Below are positions 18,721 through 27,583 of a stretch of 57,725 bases of DNA, in pieces; position 1 is the stretch's first letter; each line of letters begins with the position of its first letter. A program made the position numbers and the translations under genes. Where the stretch lies: NCBI GenBank assembly GCA_902517275.1, contig CABYBQ010000005.1:1-57725 (forward strand), in the 5' to 3' direction. This DNA comes from an uncultured SAR116 cluster alpha proteobacterium. GTDB taxonomy: Bacteria; Pseudomonadota; Alphaproteobacteria; Puniceispirillales; Marisalimonadaceae. The notes below the pieces were generated by a model. The model was given only the letters and a program-made list of their open reading frames with translations, was not told where the DNA came from and did not search any database.

Positions 18721-20751
18721 TTGGAATTAACTAACAAAGAAATTTTATCTTTAAAAGTAATAACATTGGATTATGATGGCTATGCAGTTGGCAAAATTTC
18801 TGAAAGCAATCATCCATCAAAAACAATACAGATACCTTTTAATAAAAACAACATAAGCTTTAACGTTAACGATCATCTATTAGTAGAATTAGAATCAAAA
18901 AATAAAAAATATAAATTAATCAAAATAATAAAAAAAATTGAAATTGATAGAAAATATTTTTTTGCGAAAGTAAAATTGAGTTCAAAAAACAAGTTTATTC
19001 TTCAAGTTTTAGAAAGAGGAATTCAAAGTAAAGAAGTTATTGAACCAATAATACCTGAAGACCTTTTAATTAAAAAAGGAGATGTAGTTAAAGCTCAGAT
19101 TGCTTCTGGACAAGCTTTAAAAAAATTAAAAATAAAAAAAATTAAAACCAACAAAAGGCTTAAATTTAAAACTAGAGTTCAAAAAACTTATGCTGAAATT
19201 TTAGAAGTTATTGGGTCATCTTTAGATCCTAGAGTTTTTTCTTATCTTGCTATAAAAGAACACGACTTCAGTAATAATTTTGATATTAATATAAAAGATG
19301 AAGTTAAAAAACTAGATATCATTGATACAAATTCACGAACGGACTTAAGAGAAATGTCCTTTGTTACAATAGACGGAGAAGATGCAAAAGATTTTGATGA
19401 TGCTGTTTATGCTGAACAATTAAGTCCAAAAAAAGGATGGCGTGTTCTAGTATCTATTGCTGACGTGTCACATTTTGTCAAAGAAAACTCTTATATAGAC
19501 AAAGAAGCAAGACTTAGAGGAAATTCAGTATATCTCCCCAATTATGTGATTCCAATGCTCCCTGAGGAGCTATCAAACAACCTATGCTCTCTTAAACCCA
19601 ATCTTGATCGAGCATGCTTAACAGTTGAAATTATTCTTGATAAGAATGGATTAAAAAAGTCTCATTCTTTTTATAGATCTATAATTAATTCAAAAAAACG
19701 CCTGACCTATAATGAAGTTGAAAATATTATCAATAATAAATTTATAGATCAAAGTATTGAACCAAATATTTTAAAAGTAATTAAGTCTCTTCAAGATGTT
19801 TATAAAATTTTGGAAAATATTAGAGAAAAAAGAGGTGCTTTAAATCTAGAATTACCTGAAAAGAAAATTTTATTTGATGAGGATGGTTGGCCTCAAGATA
19901 TCAAAAATACTTATGGAGTAACAAGTAATAAAATCATTGAAGAATTAATGATATTGGCAAACGTAGCTGCTGCTGAAGAAATAAATAAGGCAACAAATCA
20001 ATCAATTTACCGATCTCACGAACCTCCAAGCCCAGAAAAATATAAATCATTGATAGATTTGGTGGGACAGCCTTTATCAAAAATCTTAATTGGTAAAGTA
20101 CCTCATCCTTCATTGATGAATAAAATTTTAGATGAAAGTAAAGGTTCTCCTGAATATGAGTCTGTAAATCAGTCAATCTTGCGAAGTCAATCTCAAGCAA
20201 AATACGAAAATAAAAACAAATCACATTTCGGTTTAGCTCTTAAAAACTATGTTCATTTCACCTCACCTATAAGAAGGTATGCTGATTTATTAGTTCATAG
20301 ACAAATAATTTCAATAATTAATAAAACGTTAATTCAAAAAGATGAAAATAATGACCTAAAATCAATATGTGATCATATTTCAAACACCGAAAGGAAATCA
20401 ATCGTTGCCGAAAGAAAAACTGTTGATAGATATATCTCATTATTATACCAAAGAAAAATAAATGAAATTGTCGATTGCTCAATAATATCAATACATAAAT
20501 TTGGTGTTTTTGTGTCTATAGATAATGGCATTGCTGACGCATTACTTCCTATAAGAGAGCTTCCCAATGACTGGTATGATTTTGACCAAATAAAACAAAC
20601 ATTAGTTGGAGAACGAAGTGGTAATAAATTTAATGTCGGAATGCAATTAAGGGTAAAAATTGTAGAAGTTGTTCCTTTAACCGGAAGCATTACTGTTAAA
20701 TGGATAAGTAATAAGATTGGAAAACAAAAGAAAGAAAAGAAATCAAATTAA
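18721..20751 (+). CDS. rnr: Ribonuclease R family 3'-5' exoribonuclease
   Basis: This RNB-domain enzyme degrades structured RNA. The catalytic motif TIDGEDAKDFDDAVYAE sits at residues 216-232 with Asp218, Asp224, Asp226 and Asp227; SHFVKENSYIDKEARLRGNSVYLPN and HFTSPIRRYADLLVHR follow. An S1 RNA-binding domain lies near residues 580-665 (HKFGVFVSIDNGIADALLP). The start is a TTG at 18721: an in-frame stop sits at 18703 and there is no ATG until residue 212, so a non-ATG start is forced. At 676 residues it is shorter than typical RNase R; the N-terminal winged-helix part seems reduced, but two cold-shock-like segments precede the RNB domain. Confidence 0.93.
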   Translation: MELTNKEILSLKVITLDYDGYAVGKISESNHPSKTIQIPFNKNNISFNVNDHLLVELESKNKKYKLIKIIKKIEIDRKYFFAKVKLSSKNKFILQVLERGIQSKEVIEPIIPEDLLIKKGDVVKAQIASGQALKKLKIKKIKTNKRLKFKTRVQKTYAEILEVIGSSLDPRVFSYLAIKEHDFSNNFDINIKDEVKKLDIIDTNSRTDLREMSFVTIDGEDAKDFDDAVYAEQLSPKKGWRVLVSIADVSHFVKENSYIDKEARLRGNSVYLPNYVIPMLPEELSNNLCSLKPNLDRACLTVEIILDKNGLKKSHSFYRSIINSKKRLTYNEVENIINNKFIDQSIEPNILKVIKSLQDVYKILENIREKRGALNLELPEKKILFDEDGWPQDIKNTYGVTSNKIIEELMILANVAAAEEINKATNQSIYRSHEPPSPEKYKSLIDLVGQPLSKILIGKVPHPSLMNKILDESKGSPEYESVNQSILRSQSQAKYENKNKSHFGLALKNYVHFTSPIRRYADLLVHRQIISIINKTLIQKDENNDLKSICDHISNTERKSIVAERKTVDRYISLLYQRKINEIVDCSIISIHKFGVFVSIDNGIADALLPIRELPNDWYDFDQIKQTLVGERSGNKFNVGMQLRVKIVEVVPLTGSITVKWISNKIGKQKKEKKSN

Positions 20752-20768
20752 AAATAAAATTCAACACC

Positions 20769-20796
20769 TTGACTTTATAAAAAAAAAAGCTAAATT
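20769..20796 (+). promoter_or_regulatory. Candidate sigma-70 promoter for rpmG
   Basis: TTGACT (20769-20774), a 16-base spacer and TAAATT (20791-20796) form a plausible housekeeping promoter. Transcription would begin near 20803, leaving a leader of roughly 17 bases that holds TAGGAG just before the rpmG ATG. The region is very AT-rich, so the -10 match has limited weight; the -35 match is the stronger part. Confidence 0.45.
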
Positions 20797-20819
20797 TCAT
20801 TTATAAATAGGAGTTATTG

Positions 20820-20987
20820 ATGGCTAAACCAGCTACTTTACAAATAAAGCTACTAAGTACTGCAGACACAGGTTTTTTTTATGTTACCAAAAAAAATCCT
20901 CGGACCAAGCCAGAAAAATTAGAACTTATGAAATATGATCCTAAAGTCCGCAAGCATGTATTGTTTAAAGAAGCTAAAATTAAGTAA
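20820..20987 (+). CDS. rpmG: 50S ribosomal protein L33
   Basis: The 55-residue product begins [20 protein letters not shown] and continues [20 protein letters not shown] then [15 protein letters not shown], a full-length L33. It lacks the two CxxC zinc pairs, so it is the zinc-independent (C-minus) form, which is usual in alphaproteobacteria. TAGGAG at 20808-20813 is a good ribosome site at proper spacing from the ATG. It is short, and stands as its own unit between rnr and the convergent eipB. Confidence 0.97.
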   Translation: MAKPATLQIKLLSTADTGFFYVTKKNPRTKPEKLELMKYDPKVRKHVLFKEAKIK

Positions 20988-20994
20988 AAATGTA

Positions 20995-21786
20995 TCAATT
21001 ACAGCTCTTCTTTTTCATAATATTAAAATCTTTTAAAACTGCCCTAATTTTAAAATTTCCATAATTTACATCATAAGAATGAACAACGCCAAATTCATCT
21101 AACTCTAAGCTAATTTCATAGTCAGGGTTTTCCGATTTAGAATTTTCCTTGTAAAAAGCTATTTTCATTGGCCAAACAATTTTATTTTTAAAATAGTCAA
21201 AATCTTTGAATGTAGAATTTCTTTTTGTACCTATAAATGCAGAAACAATTTTTATATATTCTTTGTCCTCATTCCCAAAAAAAACTTTTTGTGTGAATAT
21301 TTTTTTTTCATTTTTTGCAGCTTCAATAAGTTTTTTTAAATGTTCTATAGGTAATAAAATATCTTTTTTGAACGATAATTTTTTGATGGAATTGTTAATT
21401 ACTGAACCAGAAATATTAATATTATTTTTTTCAACAAAACCTTGATATGAATTGTCTCCATTTAATTCACTTTTTTCATTTAATTCAAAACTATGTTTTG
21501 TACCTGAAAAATTTTCAAATGTTGAATAGCTTGAATAACTATTAGTCATTTTTTTATTAGGTAACTCATATATAAGGACATAATCTTCTTTGACATTCCA
21601 ACCTTCACAATTTTCTATGATTTCAAAATAAGTTTGCCCCTGCCCACCTTCAAGAAAACTGTTTTCTTCTATATCCTCTACATTAAGTGTATAAGTAGCT
21701 TTATGAGATAAAAGCTTAATACCAAAAGATGGGCTAGAAATAATTAAAAAAATAGACAGAAGATATAGATAATTTTTAAAAAACAT
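20995..21786 (-). CDS. eipB: EipB-family (DUF1849) periplasmic cell-envelope integrity protein
   Basis: The N-terminus (MFFKNYLYLLSIFLIISSPSFG) is a signal peptide, and the mature part starts with LLSHKATYTLNV, matching the 'SHrAvYdL' opening of EipB. Other family landmarks are ENCEGWNV with one cysteine, PIEHLKKLIEAAKNE, VSAFIGTKR, IVWPMKIAFYKE, PDYEISLELDEFGVVHSYDVNYGNF and a terminal second cysteine in KKKSCN; EipB carries a conserved disulfide between such positions. In Brucella this lipid-pocket barrel protein is needed for envelope integrity. I use the ATG at 21786, preceded by GGGGT; the frame extends eight codons further to 21810 without a better site. Family call is from memory but several blocks fit. 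Confidence 0.8.
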   Translation of the reverse strand: MFFKNYLYLLSIFLIISSPSFGIKLLSHKATYTLNVEDIEENSFLEGGQGQTYFEIIENCEGWNVKEDYVLIYELPNKKMTNSYSSYSTFENFSGTKHSFELNEKSELNGDNSYQGFVEKNNINISGSVINNSIKKLSFKKDILLPIEHLKKLIEAAKNEKKIFTQKVFFGNEDKEYIKIVSAFIGTKRNSTFKDFDYFKNKIVWPMKIAFYKENSKSENPDYEISLELDEFGVVHSYDVNYGNFKIRAVLKDFNIMKKKSCN

Positions 21787-21816
21787 TTTACACCCCGTTA
21801 TTAATATCATGTTATT

Positions 21817-21848
21817 AATATTTTAATATTTTAATATTTTAATATTTT
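21817..21848. repeat. Four tandem copies of an 8-bp unit (AATATTTT)
   Basis: Four exact head-to-tail copies of AATATTTT occupy 21817-21848 in the 89-base divergent gap between eipB and rnd. Exact 8-bp tandem repeats are prone to slipped-strand changes, and here a change in copy number would alter promoter spacing for one or both genes by 8 bp per unit. The repeat is seen directly; any effect on expression is speculation. Confidence 0.9.
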
Positions 21849-21875
21849 CAGAAGAAATAAGTTAGATTGTTAAGT

Positions 21876-23030
21876 ATGGTCAAAATAAATAAAATAATTG
21901 TAGATAATGATACATTAAAAGAATTTATTAATAAATGTTTAAAACAAAAAGTATTAGCAATCGATACTGAATTTATTAGAGATAACACTTACTATCCTAT
22001 ATTATGTTTGGTTCAAATCGCAGGTGAAGACTTTGCAGCTGCAATTGATCCACTTTCTGGAATTGATATGAATCCAATATGGGATTTACTTTCAAATGAA
22101 AAAATTTTAAAAATTTTTCACTCTGGAAGGCAAGATATAGAAATTTTTTTGAATTTAACTGGTAAAATACCCAAGCCAATTTATGACACTCAAATAGCTG
22201 CAATGTTTTGTGGATTAGGTGACCAAGTTGGTTATGAGAAGTTAGTGGACAAGTTTTTAAACTTATCAATTAATAAAGAAAATCAATTTACAAATTGGTT
22301 ACAAAGGCCACTGACAAAAAGTCAATTAGATTATGCAATTTCAGATGTTACTCATTTGATGAAAATATTTCCATCAGTTAATAAATTAATTCTTGACGCT
22401 GGCAGACAAGAATGGGTTAGTAAAGAGATTGAAAAACTTTACAAAAAAGATTTATACAATGTAAATCCAGAAGAAGCTTGGAAAAGAATTAAAATAAAAT
22501 ACTCTAAATCTGAAACATTAAATATACTTAAAATTTTAGCAAAGTGGCGAGAAAATAAATGTAAAGAAAGAAACATTCCTAGAAATAGATTGATTAGAGA
22601 TGAAACTTTAGTAAATATATCTCTATTTAAACCTAATAAAATCGATTTGTTTAATAAAATTAGAGGTATGTCTAAAAATGTCTCTGTAAGTGATTTAAAT
22701 GAAATAGTGAAAATAATTAAAGATGCAGAAAAGATCCATCCTAATACTTGGCCAAAAGCTACTAAATTTAATAAAAAATCTAACGTAAATAAATGTAGTT
22801 TAGATTTTTTAAAACTTTTACTCGTATACTGCTCTGAAGAAAGTGGATTAGCTGAAAAGTTAATTGCTGACACAGATGATCTTAAATCTATCTTAGATGG
22901 TAAAAGAGAAGGACTAAAGGTTTTTGAAGGATGGCGGTATGATGTTTTTGGTAAAGTTGTTGATTTATTATTAGAAGGTAAATTAGGATTTACAATTGAA
23001 AATTATAAAGTAAAAAAAATAAGTTTTTAG
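21876..23030 (+). CDS. rnd: Ribonuclease D
   Basis: This 3'-5' exoribonuclease of the DEDD family is involved in tRNA 3' maturation. I use the ATG at 21876; a TTG three codons earlier (21867) is possible. The exonuclease domain begins with VLAIDTEFIRDNTYYP (Asp30 and Glu32), then KIFHSGRQDIEIF (second Asp) and QLDYAISDVTHLMKI (Tyr and final Asp of ExoIII). An HRDC domain follows near residues 205-290, with LAKWRENKCKERNIPRNRLIRDETLVNI as its hallmark. The 384-residue length is typical for alphaproteobacterial Rnd. It diverges from eipB and converges on hdaA. Confidence 0.96.
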   Translation: MVKINKIIVDNDTLKEFINKCLKQKVLAIDTEFIRDNTYYPILCLVQIAGEDFAAAIDPLSGIDMNPIWDLLSNEKILKIFHSGRQDIEIFLNLTGKIPKPIYDTQIAAMFCGLGDQVGYEKLVDKFLNLSINKENQFTNWLQRPLTKSQLDYAISDVTHLMKIFPSVNKLILDAGRQEWVSKEIEKLYKKDLYNVNPEEAWKRIKIKYSKSETLNILKILAKWRENKCKERNIPRNRLIRDETLVNISLFKPNKIDLFNKIRGMSKNVSVSDLNEIVKIIKDAEKIHPNTWPKATKFNKKSNVNKCSLDFLKLLLVYCSEESGLAEKLIADTDDLKSILDGKREGLKVFEGWRYDVFGKVVDLLLEGKLGFTIENYKVKKISF

Positions 23031-23036
23031 TTATAA

Positions 23037-23753
23037 TTAAATTTCGCTTAATATAGACTTTATGATTTTATAGCTAATTTTTTTTTTCGTTTCTAAAGAA
23101 TGATTATCAAGTTTATCAATTACTTTAATAACACTATCAAAATTTCTGTTTATCCTTTCTAATATATATATAAGTTGTTTGTCATCAATAAATAATTTTT
23201 TATCGTTAGAATATTTAACCATAAAGGAATACAAGAGCACATCATCTGGTAACTTTATTTCACTACAAATTAAACTACGTATTCTTGAATTTAAATCATC
23301 AAGTTTCCAATCCATCTTTGAAGGTGATAAATTTGATAAAAATAAAACTGAACCGTCTTGATATGTGACTCTATTTAAAAAATGCATAACTAATTTTGAT
23401 GGATATTTTTCACCAGGAATAAAATCATCTACTATAAATTTTTTACCTTCTTCTATTCTATCTAAATTAAAACTAGATAAAGAAGATAAATATTCACACC
23501 GGTTACGTTCTTTAAATATATGGGATAAATGTGTTTTACCTGAACCTTTTGGTCCAAAGATAATAGCTGCTGGAATAGAATTAATTTTTCTTTTGTTTTG
23601 CCAAAAAGATGAATTTTCTATAAACGTAACAGCTTCTTCATTACATTTTGAAATAATGAAATTTCCTCTATTCTTTATTGTTTTAAAAGTTAATGGCAGT
23701 GCCATTTGTTTATTAAAAGTATATTTATTGATATTTCTTATTTTTGAAGTCAT
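23037..23753 (-). CDS. hdaA: HdaA, DnaA-related regulatory inactivator
   Basis: This 238-residue AAA+ protein resembles the ATPase region of DnaA but lacks the DNA-binding domain IV. Walker A is FGPKGSGKTHLSHIF (residues 66-80), Walker B is KFIVDDF near residue 105, and sensor-1-like LFLSNLSPSKM and LNSRIRSL (arginine-finger region) follow. An N-terminal MALPLTF segment resembles the clamp-binding QL[SP]LPL/F motif of Hda, here NKQMALPLTF at residues 14-23. Hda-type proteins work with the sliding clamp to promote ATP hydrolysis by DnaA. It sits downstream of the AI-2E family gene and DUF2066 gene, an order common in Rhodospirillales. Confidence 0.9.
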   Translation of the reverse strand: MTSKIRNINKYTFNKQMALPLTFKTIKNRGNFIISKCNEEAVTFIENSSFWQNKRKINSIPAAIIFGPKGSGKTHLSHIFKERNRCEYLSSLSSFNLDRIEEGKKFIVDDFIPGEKYPSKLVMHFLNRVTYQDGSVLFLSNLSPSKMDWKLDDLNSRIRSLICSEIKLPDDVLLYSFMVKYSNDKKLFIDDKQLIYILERINRNFDSVIKVIDKLDNHSLETKKKISYKIIKSILSEI

Positions 23754-23766
23754 ACAACTAATGTTA

Positions 23767-24780
23767 TTAAGATAATTTTATAAAGTAGTATCTAACTATA
23801 ACACCTAAAACTGCTGCAACAGGCAGAGATACCAACACTCCAACAAAACCTGACAAAAAAGCCCCTGTTGACAAGGCAAATATAATCCAAATTGGACTCA
23901 AATTTATCGCATCTCCAACTAATTTTGGTATTAAGTAATAACTCTCAAGTAATTGTCCAAATACGAAAATTAATAATAATGTTGTTAACTCAAATGATAA
24001 CCCAAATTGTGAAAAACCCAAAATTATAGTAAGCCCTCCTCCTAAAAAAGCACCTATAAAAGGTACGAAAGATATAATCCCTGCAAAAATACCAAGTAAA
24101 ATTCCAAATTTCATACCTACCAAAAATAATGCTATTCCATAAAAAATTGATAAAGTAAGACATACTAAACCTTGTCCACGTATAAATTTTGATAAAACTT
24201 CATCTATCTCTTTTATTAAAATTGGGAAATCTTCAAAATGAGATTTATCTGCAAAATCATATAAGAAAAGTTTTATTTTATTAAATTGCAAACTCATATA
24301 AAAGGTTATGATAAATATTAATACAATATTGAACACACCATTAAAAACTTCTATTCCATTAGTTATTAAATTATTACCAGAGGTAATAATATTACTAGAT
24401 AATGGTTTAAAAAAACTTATAAAATCTATATTTTTAATTTTTTCACTAAATAAATATTTATCATTAATTTCTATTATAAGATCTTTAGCATAACTAACGT
24501 ATTCCGGTAAAACAGTAATAAAATTATGTATTTGATGTAAAATAATTGGTAAAATTAAAATTAAAACAGAGAGAAAACCTAAAACAAAAATTATTACAGA
24601 TAAAAAACTTGAAAATGTTTTATTCATGTATTTATCAAATATTATTTTCAATGGATTTATTAAATAAGCAATTATAAAAGCTATTACAAATGGAGTTAAA
24701 ACCTCGAATAAGTATATCGTTATAAATAATAATAAGATTATAAATATATAAAGATAATTTTTTTTAAAAAAGTCATACAT
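23767..24780 (-). CDS. AI-2E family transporter (PerM/TqsA-like)
   Basis: This 337-residue membrane protein has paired N-terminal helices (residues 8-40 and 55-80), a polar middle region near 85-140, and five or more C-terminal helices. The C-terminal half has GQGLVCLTLSIFYGIALFLVGMKFGILLGIFAGIISFVPFIGAFLGGG, the family's core pattern ending FVPFIG, and LVGDAINLSPIWIIFALSTGAFL. Family members have been linked to quorum-signal or sodium/proton transport, but most have no assigned substrate. A GAGGT site precedes the ATG. It lies between the DUF2066 gene (21 bases upstream) and hdaA, on one strand. Confidence 0.9.
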   Translation of the reverse strand: MYDFFKKNYLYIFIILLLFITIYLFEVLTPFVIAFIIAYLINPLKIIFDKYMNKTFSSFLSVIIFVLGFLSVLILILPIILHQIHNFITVLPEYVSYAKDLIIEINDKYLFSEKIKNIDFISFFKPLSSNIITSGNNLITNGIEVFNGVFNIVLIFIITFYMSLQFNKIKLFLYDFADKSHFEDFPILIKEIDEVLSKFIRGQGLVCLTLSIFYGIALFLVGMKFGILLGIFAGIISFVPFIGAFLGGGLTIILGFSQFGLSFELTTLLLIFVFGQLLESYYLIPKLVGDAINLSPIWIIFALSTGAFLSGFVGVLVSLPVAAVLGVIVRYYFIKLS

Positions 24781-24800
24781 ATTGTAAACCTCAGTCTTGC

Positions 24801-26141
24801 TTAATAAACAAGCGTATATTGTCTAGAATTTAAATTCTTGAATGTTAATTTTTTTTCATTTGCAGCCTGAAAAAATGTTTTTTTATTTCCCATGAATTTA
24901 ACTATAATTCTACCTCGTTTGTCTGTGATAGAAACTACCATAACTTCAATAACAAATGGTAAATTTTCTAATTTTTTTAGAACCATAGGCCAAATACTTA
25001 TATCTTTCTGATTAACAGCAATATTCTTTTCATATTTCAATTGCTTTGAAGAGCTAAACATACTTCTTGTAATATTTTGAAAACTGTTAAATGTTTTATT
25101 TTTATAAAAAATAATTTCATTTTCTATTTCAAGTAGTCCTGTATCAAGAAATCCTTCAGTTGATTTCACATATACTTTTTTATCGTTAAATAATAATTCA
25201 TTTTGAAGTTTAGAAGACAATATAGAAGTAATTGGTATTATTAAATCTACTTCATTTAAAATGCTAGTATCAATTAAATTATTTTGTTTCCAGTTTTTTT
25301 CAATTGAACTAATTATTTTTAGTATCTCTTTTGTAATTAGAATTGGATCGATATTATATATAGAAGAGATTTTTTTAAGAGGAGTTTTATTTCTATAAAC
25401 TGTGTTGACTAATTTTCCATTAAGATTGTAATATTTGGCATAGGTATTTAAATAAGTTTTTCCATTTGTTTGCAAAATAGGTTCAGCTATTACAAGTAAT
25501 AAAGAATTAGTTTTTTCATTTTCAATCAATTTGTTAATAAGATTTTTGTTAGAATTTAATAGAAGATTAGCGCTTAAAATTCTATTTAACTGAAAGTTAC
25601 CTTGGGCAAGTTTAAATTTGACTAATCCGTCAACTAATTTTAGATTTTTTTTCCACTTTTTATACCATTCATCTTTTTCGTCCCACATTACAAATCCTCT
25701 AGGCCCTTTAAATATTGGGAGAATAGAAATAGGTTCTCTGTAAGTTTCAGAATATTTTAGCTTATTTTTACGAAAAAAATTAATTACAAAGTTTCTATTA
25801 AAACAAATGTCAAAATTGGCTAAATATCTCTTATCACTATTAGCTTCATTATTAATTTTTAAATAATCAACTAAAGTAGAAATTTCATTTTTTTTAAATT
25901 TTACATTATTATTGTCTAAAATCAGTCTATTAATCAGCCTTCCTATACCTAATAATTTTGCTTTATTTTCGGCTTGAAACCTAGCTTCATTAATTGATGC
26001 TTTTGTTAAATCAACGTTTATATTTCTTACATAAAACGATGAATTCTGACAATCTTCATTTGTTGAGGCAAAAGGTGTAGAAACAAAAAAAAATGATTTT
26101 AATATTATAGTAAGAATTGTTTTTAAGTAGATAGGCGGCAT
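24801..26141 (-). CDS. DUF2066 domain-containing exported protein
   Basis: This 446-residue protein starts with a hydrophobic export segment (residues 6-26) followed by STNEDCQ. The N-terminal domain fits DUF2066: FYVRNINVDLTKASINEARFQAENKAKLLGIGRLINRLI (residues 36-74) is the alternating strand-helix block, and KRYLANFDICFNRNFVINFFRKNKLKYSE near residue 105-130 is the second. The rest is Asn/Lys-rich and poorly conserved. Function is unknown. Its position between purM (divergent) and the AI-2E family gene matches an arrangement known in several alphaproteobacteria, which supports the family call. Confidence 0.75.
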   Translation of the reverse strand: MPPIYLKTILTIILKSFFFVSTPFASTNEDCQNSSFYVRNINVDLTKASINEARFQAENKAKLLGIGRLINRLILDNNNVKFKKNEISTLVDYLKINNEANSDKRYLANFDICFNRNFVINFFRKNKLKYSETYREPISILPIFKGPRGFVMWDEKDEWYKKWKKNLKLVDGLVKFKLAQGNFQLNRILSANLLLNSNKNLINKLIENEKTNSLLLVIAEPILQTNGKTYLNTYAKYYNLNGKLVNTVYRNKTPLKKISSIYNIDPILITKEILKIISSIEKNWKQNNLIDTSILNEVDLIIPITSILSSKLQNELLFNDKKVYVKSTEGFLDTGLLEIENEIIFYKNKTFNSFQNITRSMFSSSKQLKYEKNIAVNQKDISIWPMVLKKLENLPFVIEVMVVSITDKRGRIIVKFMGNKKTFFQAANEKKLTFKNLNSRQYTLVY

Positions 26142-26288
26142 TAAATTAGTACCTGACTTTTTTGATTGATATGTAAGTATAACATCGATATATCAATATA
26201 TAAATCTAAGAATAATTTTTCATTAAGTATTATTTGTAATGACTTCTTACACCAAAATGACATTAAAATGGTAAAAAAACCAAATAAC

Positions 26289-27344
26289 ATGACCAATAAA
26301 TCAATAACTTACTTGGACTCAGGTGTGAATATCGATGAAGGAAATAATCTTATTTCTGAAATTTCTCATATAACAAAAGGTACTGCAATAAACGGAACTA
26401 CAGGTGAATTAGGAGGATTTGGTGGATTATTTGATTTAAAAAAAACTGGTTTTCAAGATCCCATTCTTGTTTCCAGTACAGATGGAGTTGGAACTAAATT
26501 AAAATTAGCTATTAAGACTAAGTCATATTTTAATATTGGGATTGATTTAGTAGCCATGTGTGCAAATGATGTATTAGCACAAGGCGCCATACCACTTTTT
26601 TTCATGGATTACTATGCTACAGGTAAATTAGATAAAAATATAGCTATAGAAGTTATTAAAGGAATAGCAGAAGGCTGCAAGCAATCTAAATGTGCTCTTA
26701 TTGGAGGTGAGACTGCTGAAATGCCTGGGCATTATGAAAATAACAATTTTGACTTAGCTGGCTTTTGTGTCGGTGCTGTAGAAAGAAATAACCTTTTTAA
26801 AAAAAGCTCAGTTGAGAGTGGTGATTATGTTATTGGCTTGTCAAGTAGTGGGATTCATTCTAATGGGTATTCACTAGTCAGAAAAATACTAAAAGCTTAT
26901 TCAATTGATATATTTCAAGAAGCTGAATTTGATAAAACAAAAATACTTGCTGATATATTGATGGAGCCTACAATGTTATATACTAAGGCATTTTTAGCAG
27001 GAAATAAAAACCATGAGATAAAGTCTATAAGTCATATAACTGGTGGAGGCTTGATAGAAAATCCTCCAAGAGCATTTAACTCCAATCTATCAATAAAATT
27101 TGATATGAAGAATTATAAACTTCCTCCGTTATTTAAATGGCTCCAAAGCAAAGCTAATATCTCGCTTTTTGAGTTAGCAAAAACTTTCAACTGCGGAATT
27201 GGACTTTTAATTTTTGTAAATAAAAAAGACAAAGAGACAGTAATGACGAACTTAAACGAGGCTGGTTATAATTCATTTATAATTGGTAGAATGATAGAAA
27301 ACATATCGAATAGAAGTGTTTTATTTGATGGATGGAAACTTTAA
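26289..27344 (+). CDS. purM: Phosphoribosylformylglycinamidine cyclo-ligase (AIR synthetase)
   Basis: This enzyme makes aminoimidazole ribotide, the fifth step of purine synthesis. I start at the ATG at 26289, giving MTNKSITYLDSGVNIDEGNN, which matches the usual PurM N-terminus and a normal length of 351 residues. The frame extends upstream to 26166, but those residues do not look like PurM and the DNA there is as AT-rich as the neighbouring spacer. Motifs: VSSTDGVGTKLKLA, GIDLVAMCANDVLAQGAIPLFFMDY, IGGETAEMPGHY, GLSSSGIHSNGYSLVR and HITGGGLIENPPR. The gene purN, usually directly downstream, is absent. Confidence 0.96.
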   Translation: MTNKSITYLDSGVNIDEGNNLISEISHITKGTAINGTTGELGGFGGLFDLKKTGFQDPILVSSTDGVGTKLKLAIKTKSYFNIGIDLVAMCANDVLAQGAIPLFFMDYYATGKLDKNIAIEVIKGIAEGCKQSKCALIGGETAEMPGHYENNNFDLAGFCVGAVERNNLFKKSSVESGDYVIGLSSSGIHSNGYSLVRKILKAYSIDIFQEAEFDKTKILADILMEPTMLYTKAFLAGNKNHEIKSISHITGGGLIENPPRAFNSNLSIKFDMKNYKLPPLFKWLQSKANISLFELAKTFNCGIGLLIFVNKKDKETVMTNLNEAGYNSFIIGRMIENISNRSVLFDGWKL

Positions 27345-27451
27345 TTTTTGTTAAAATGCATTTAAATTATTAATATTTTTAAGCAATTTTATATTATATA
27401 AATTAATCAGGTTGCTTTATGACTAATATTTATAAACTTAAGGAGTGAGTT

Positions 27452-27580
27452 GTGAGTAATAAAATTGACAAAGAAACAGAAGAACATAAATTATTTTACG
27501 AAAATTTTTTAAAATATACTACTTATAGCACAGTAATTGTGATTGCGATTGTTGCATTAATGGCAATTTTTTTAGTTTAA
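27452..27580 (+). CDS. aa3-type cytochrome c oxidase subunit IV (small)
   Basis: This 42-residue protein starts at a GTG preceded by AGGAGTG (27441-27447). The sequence is MSNKIDKETEEHKLFYENFL then KYTTYSTVIVIAIVALMAIF and LV: a short charged N-terminus, the 'TYxxFxKxTTYST' type segment and one membrane helix (residues 25-42). It fits the small alphaproteobacterial subunit IV of aa3 oxidases, which packs against subunits I and III. Only the hydrophobic pattern, the size and the E-x(4)-Y/F-x2-F-x-K-x-T spacing support this. It converges on ndk, 3 bases away. Confidence 0.7.
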   Translation: MSNKIDKETEEHKLFYENFLKYTTYSTVIVIAIVALMAIFLV

Positions 27581-27583
27581 AAA

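Noticed and set aside
22439-22873. 144-residue antisense frame within rnd
   Set aside because: Lies opposite the HRDC region of rnd, is Leu/Phe/Ser-rich by reflection of an AT-rich gene, and has no support.
27419-27448. Nine-codon open frame just before the small oxidase subunit gene, possible leader peptide
   Set aside because: Too short, no ribosome site of its own, and no attenuator hairpin nearby.
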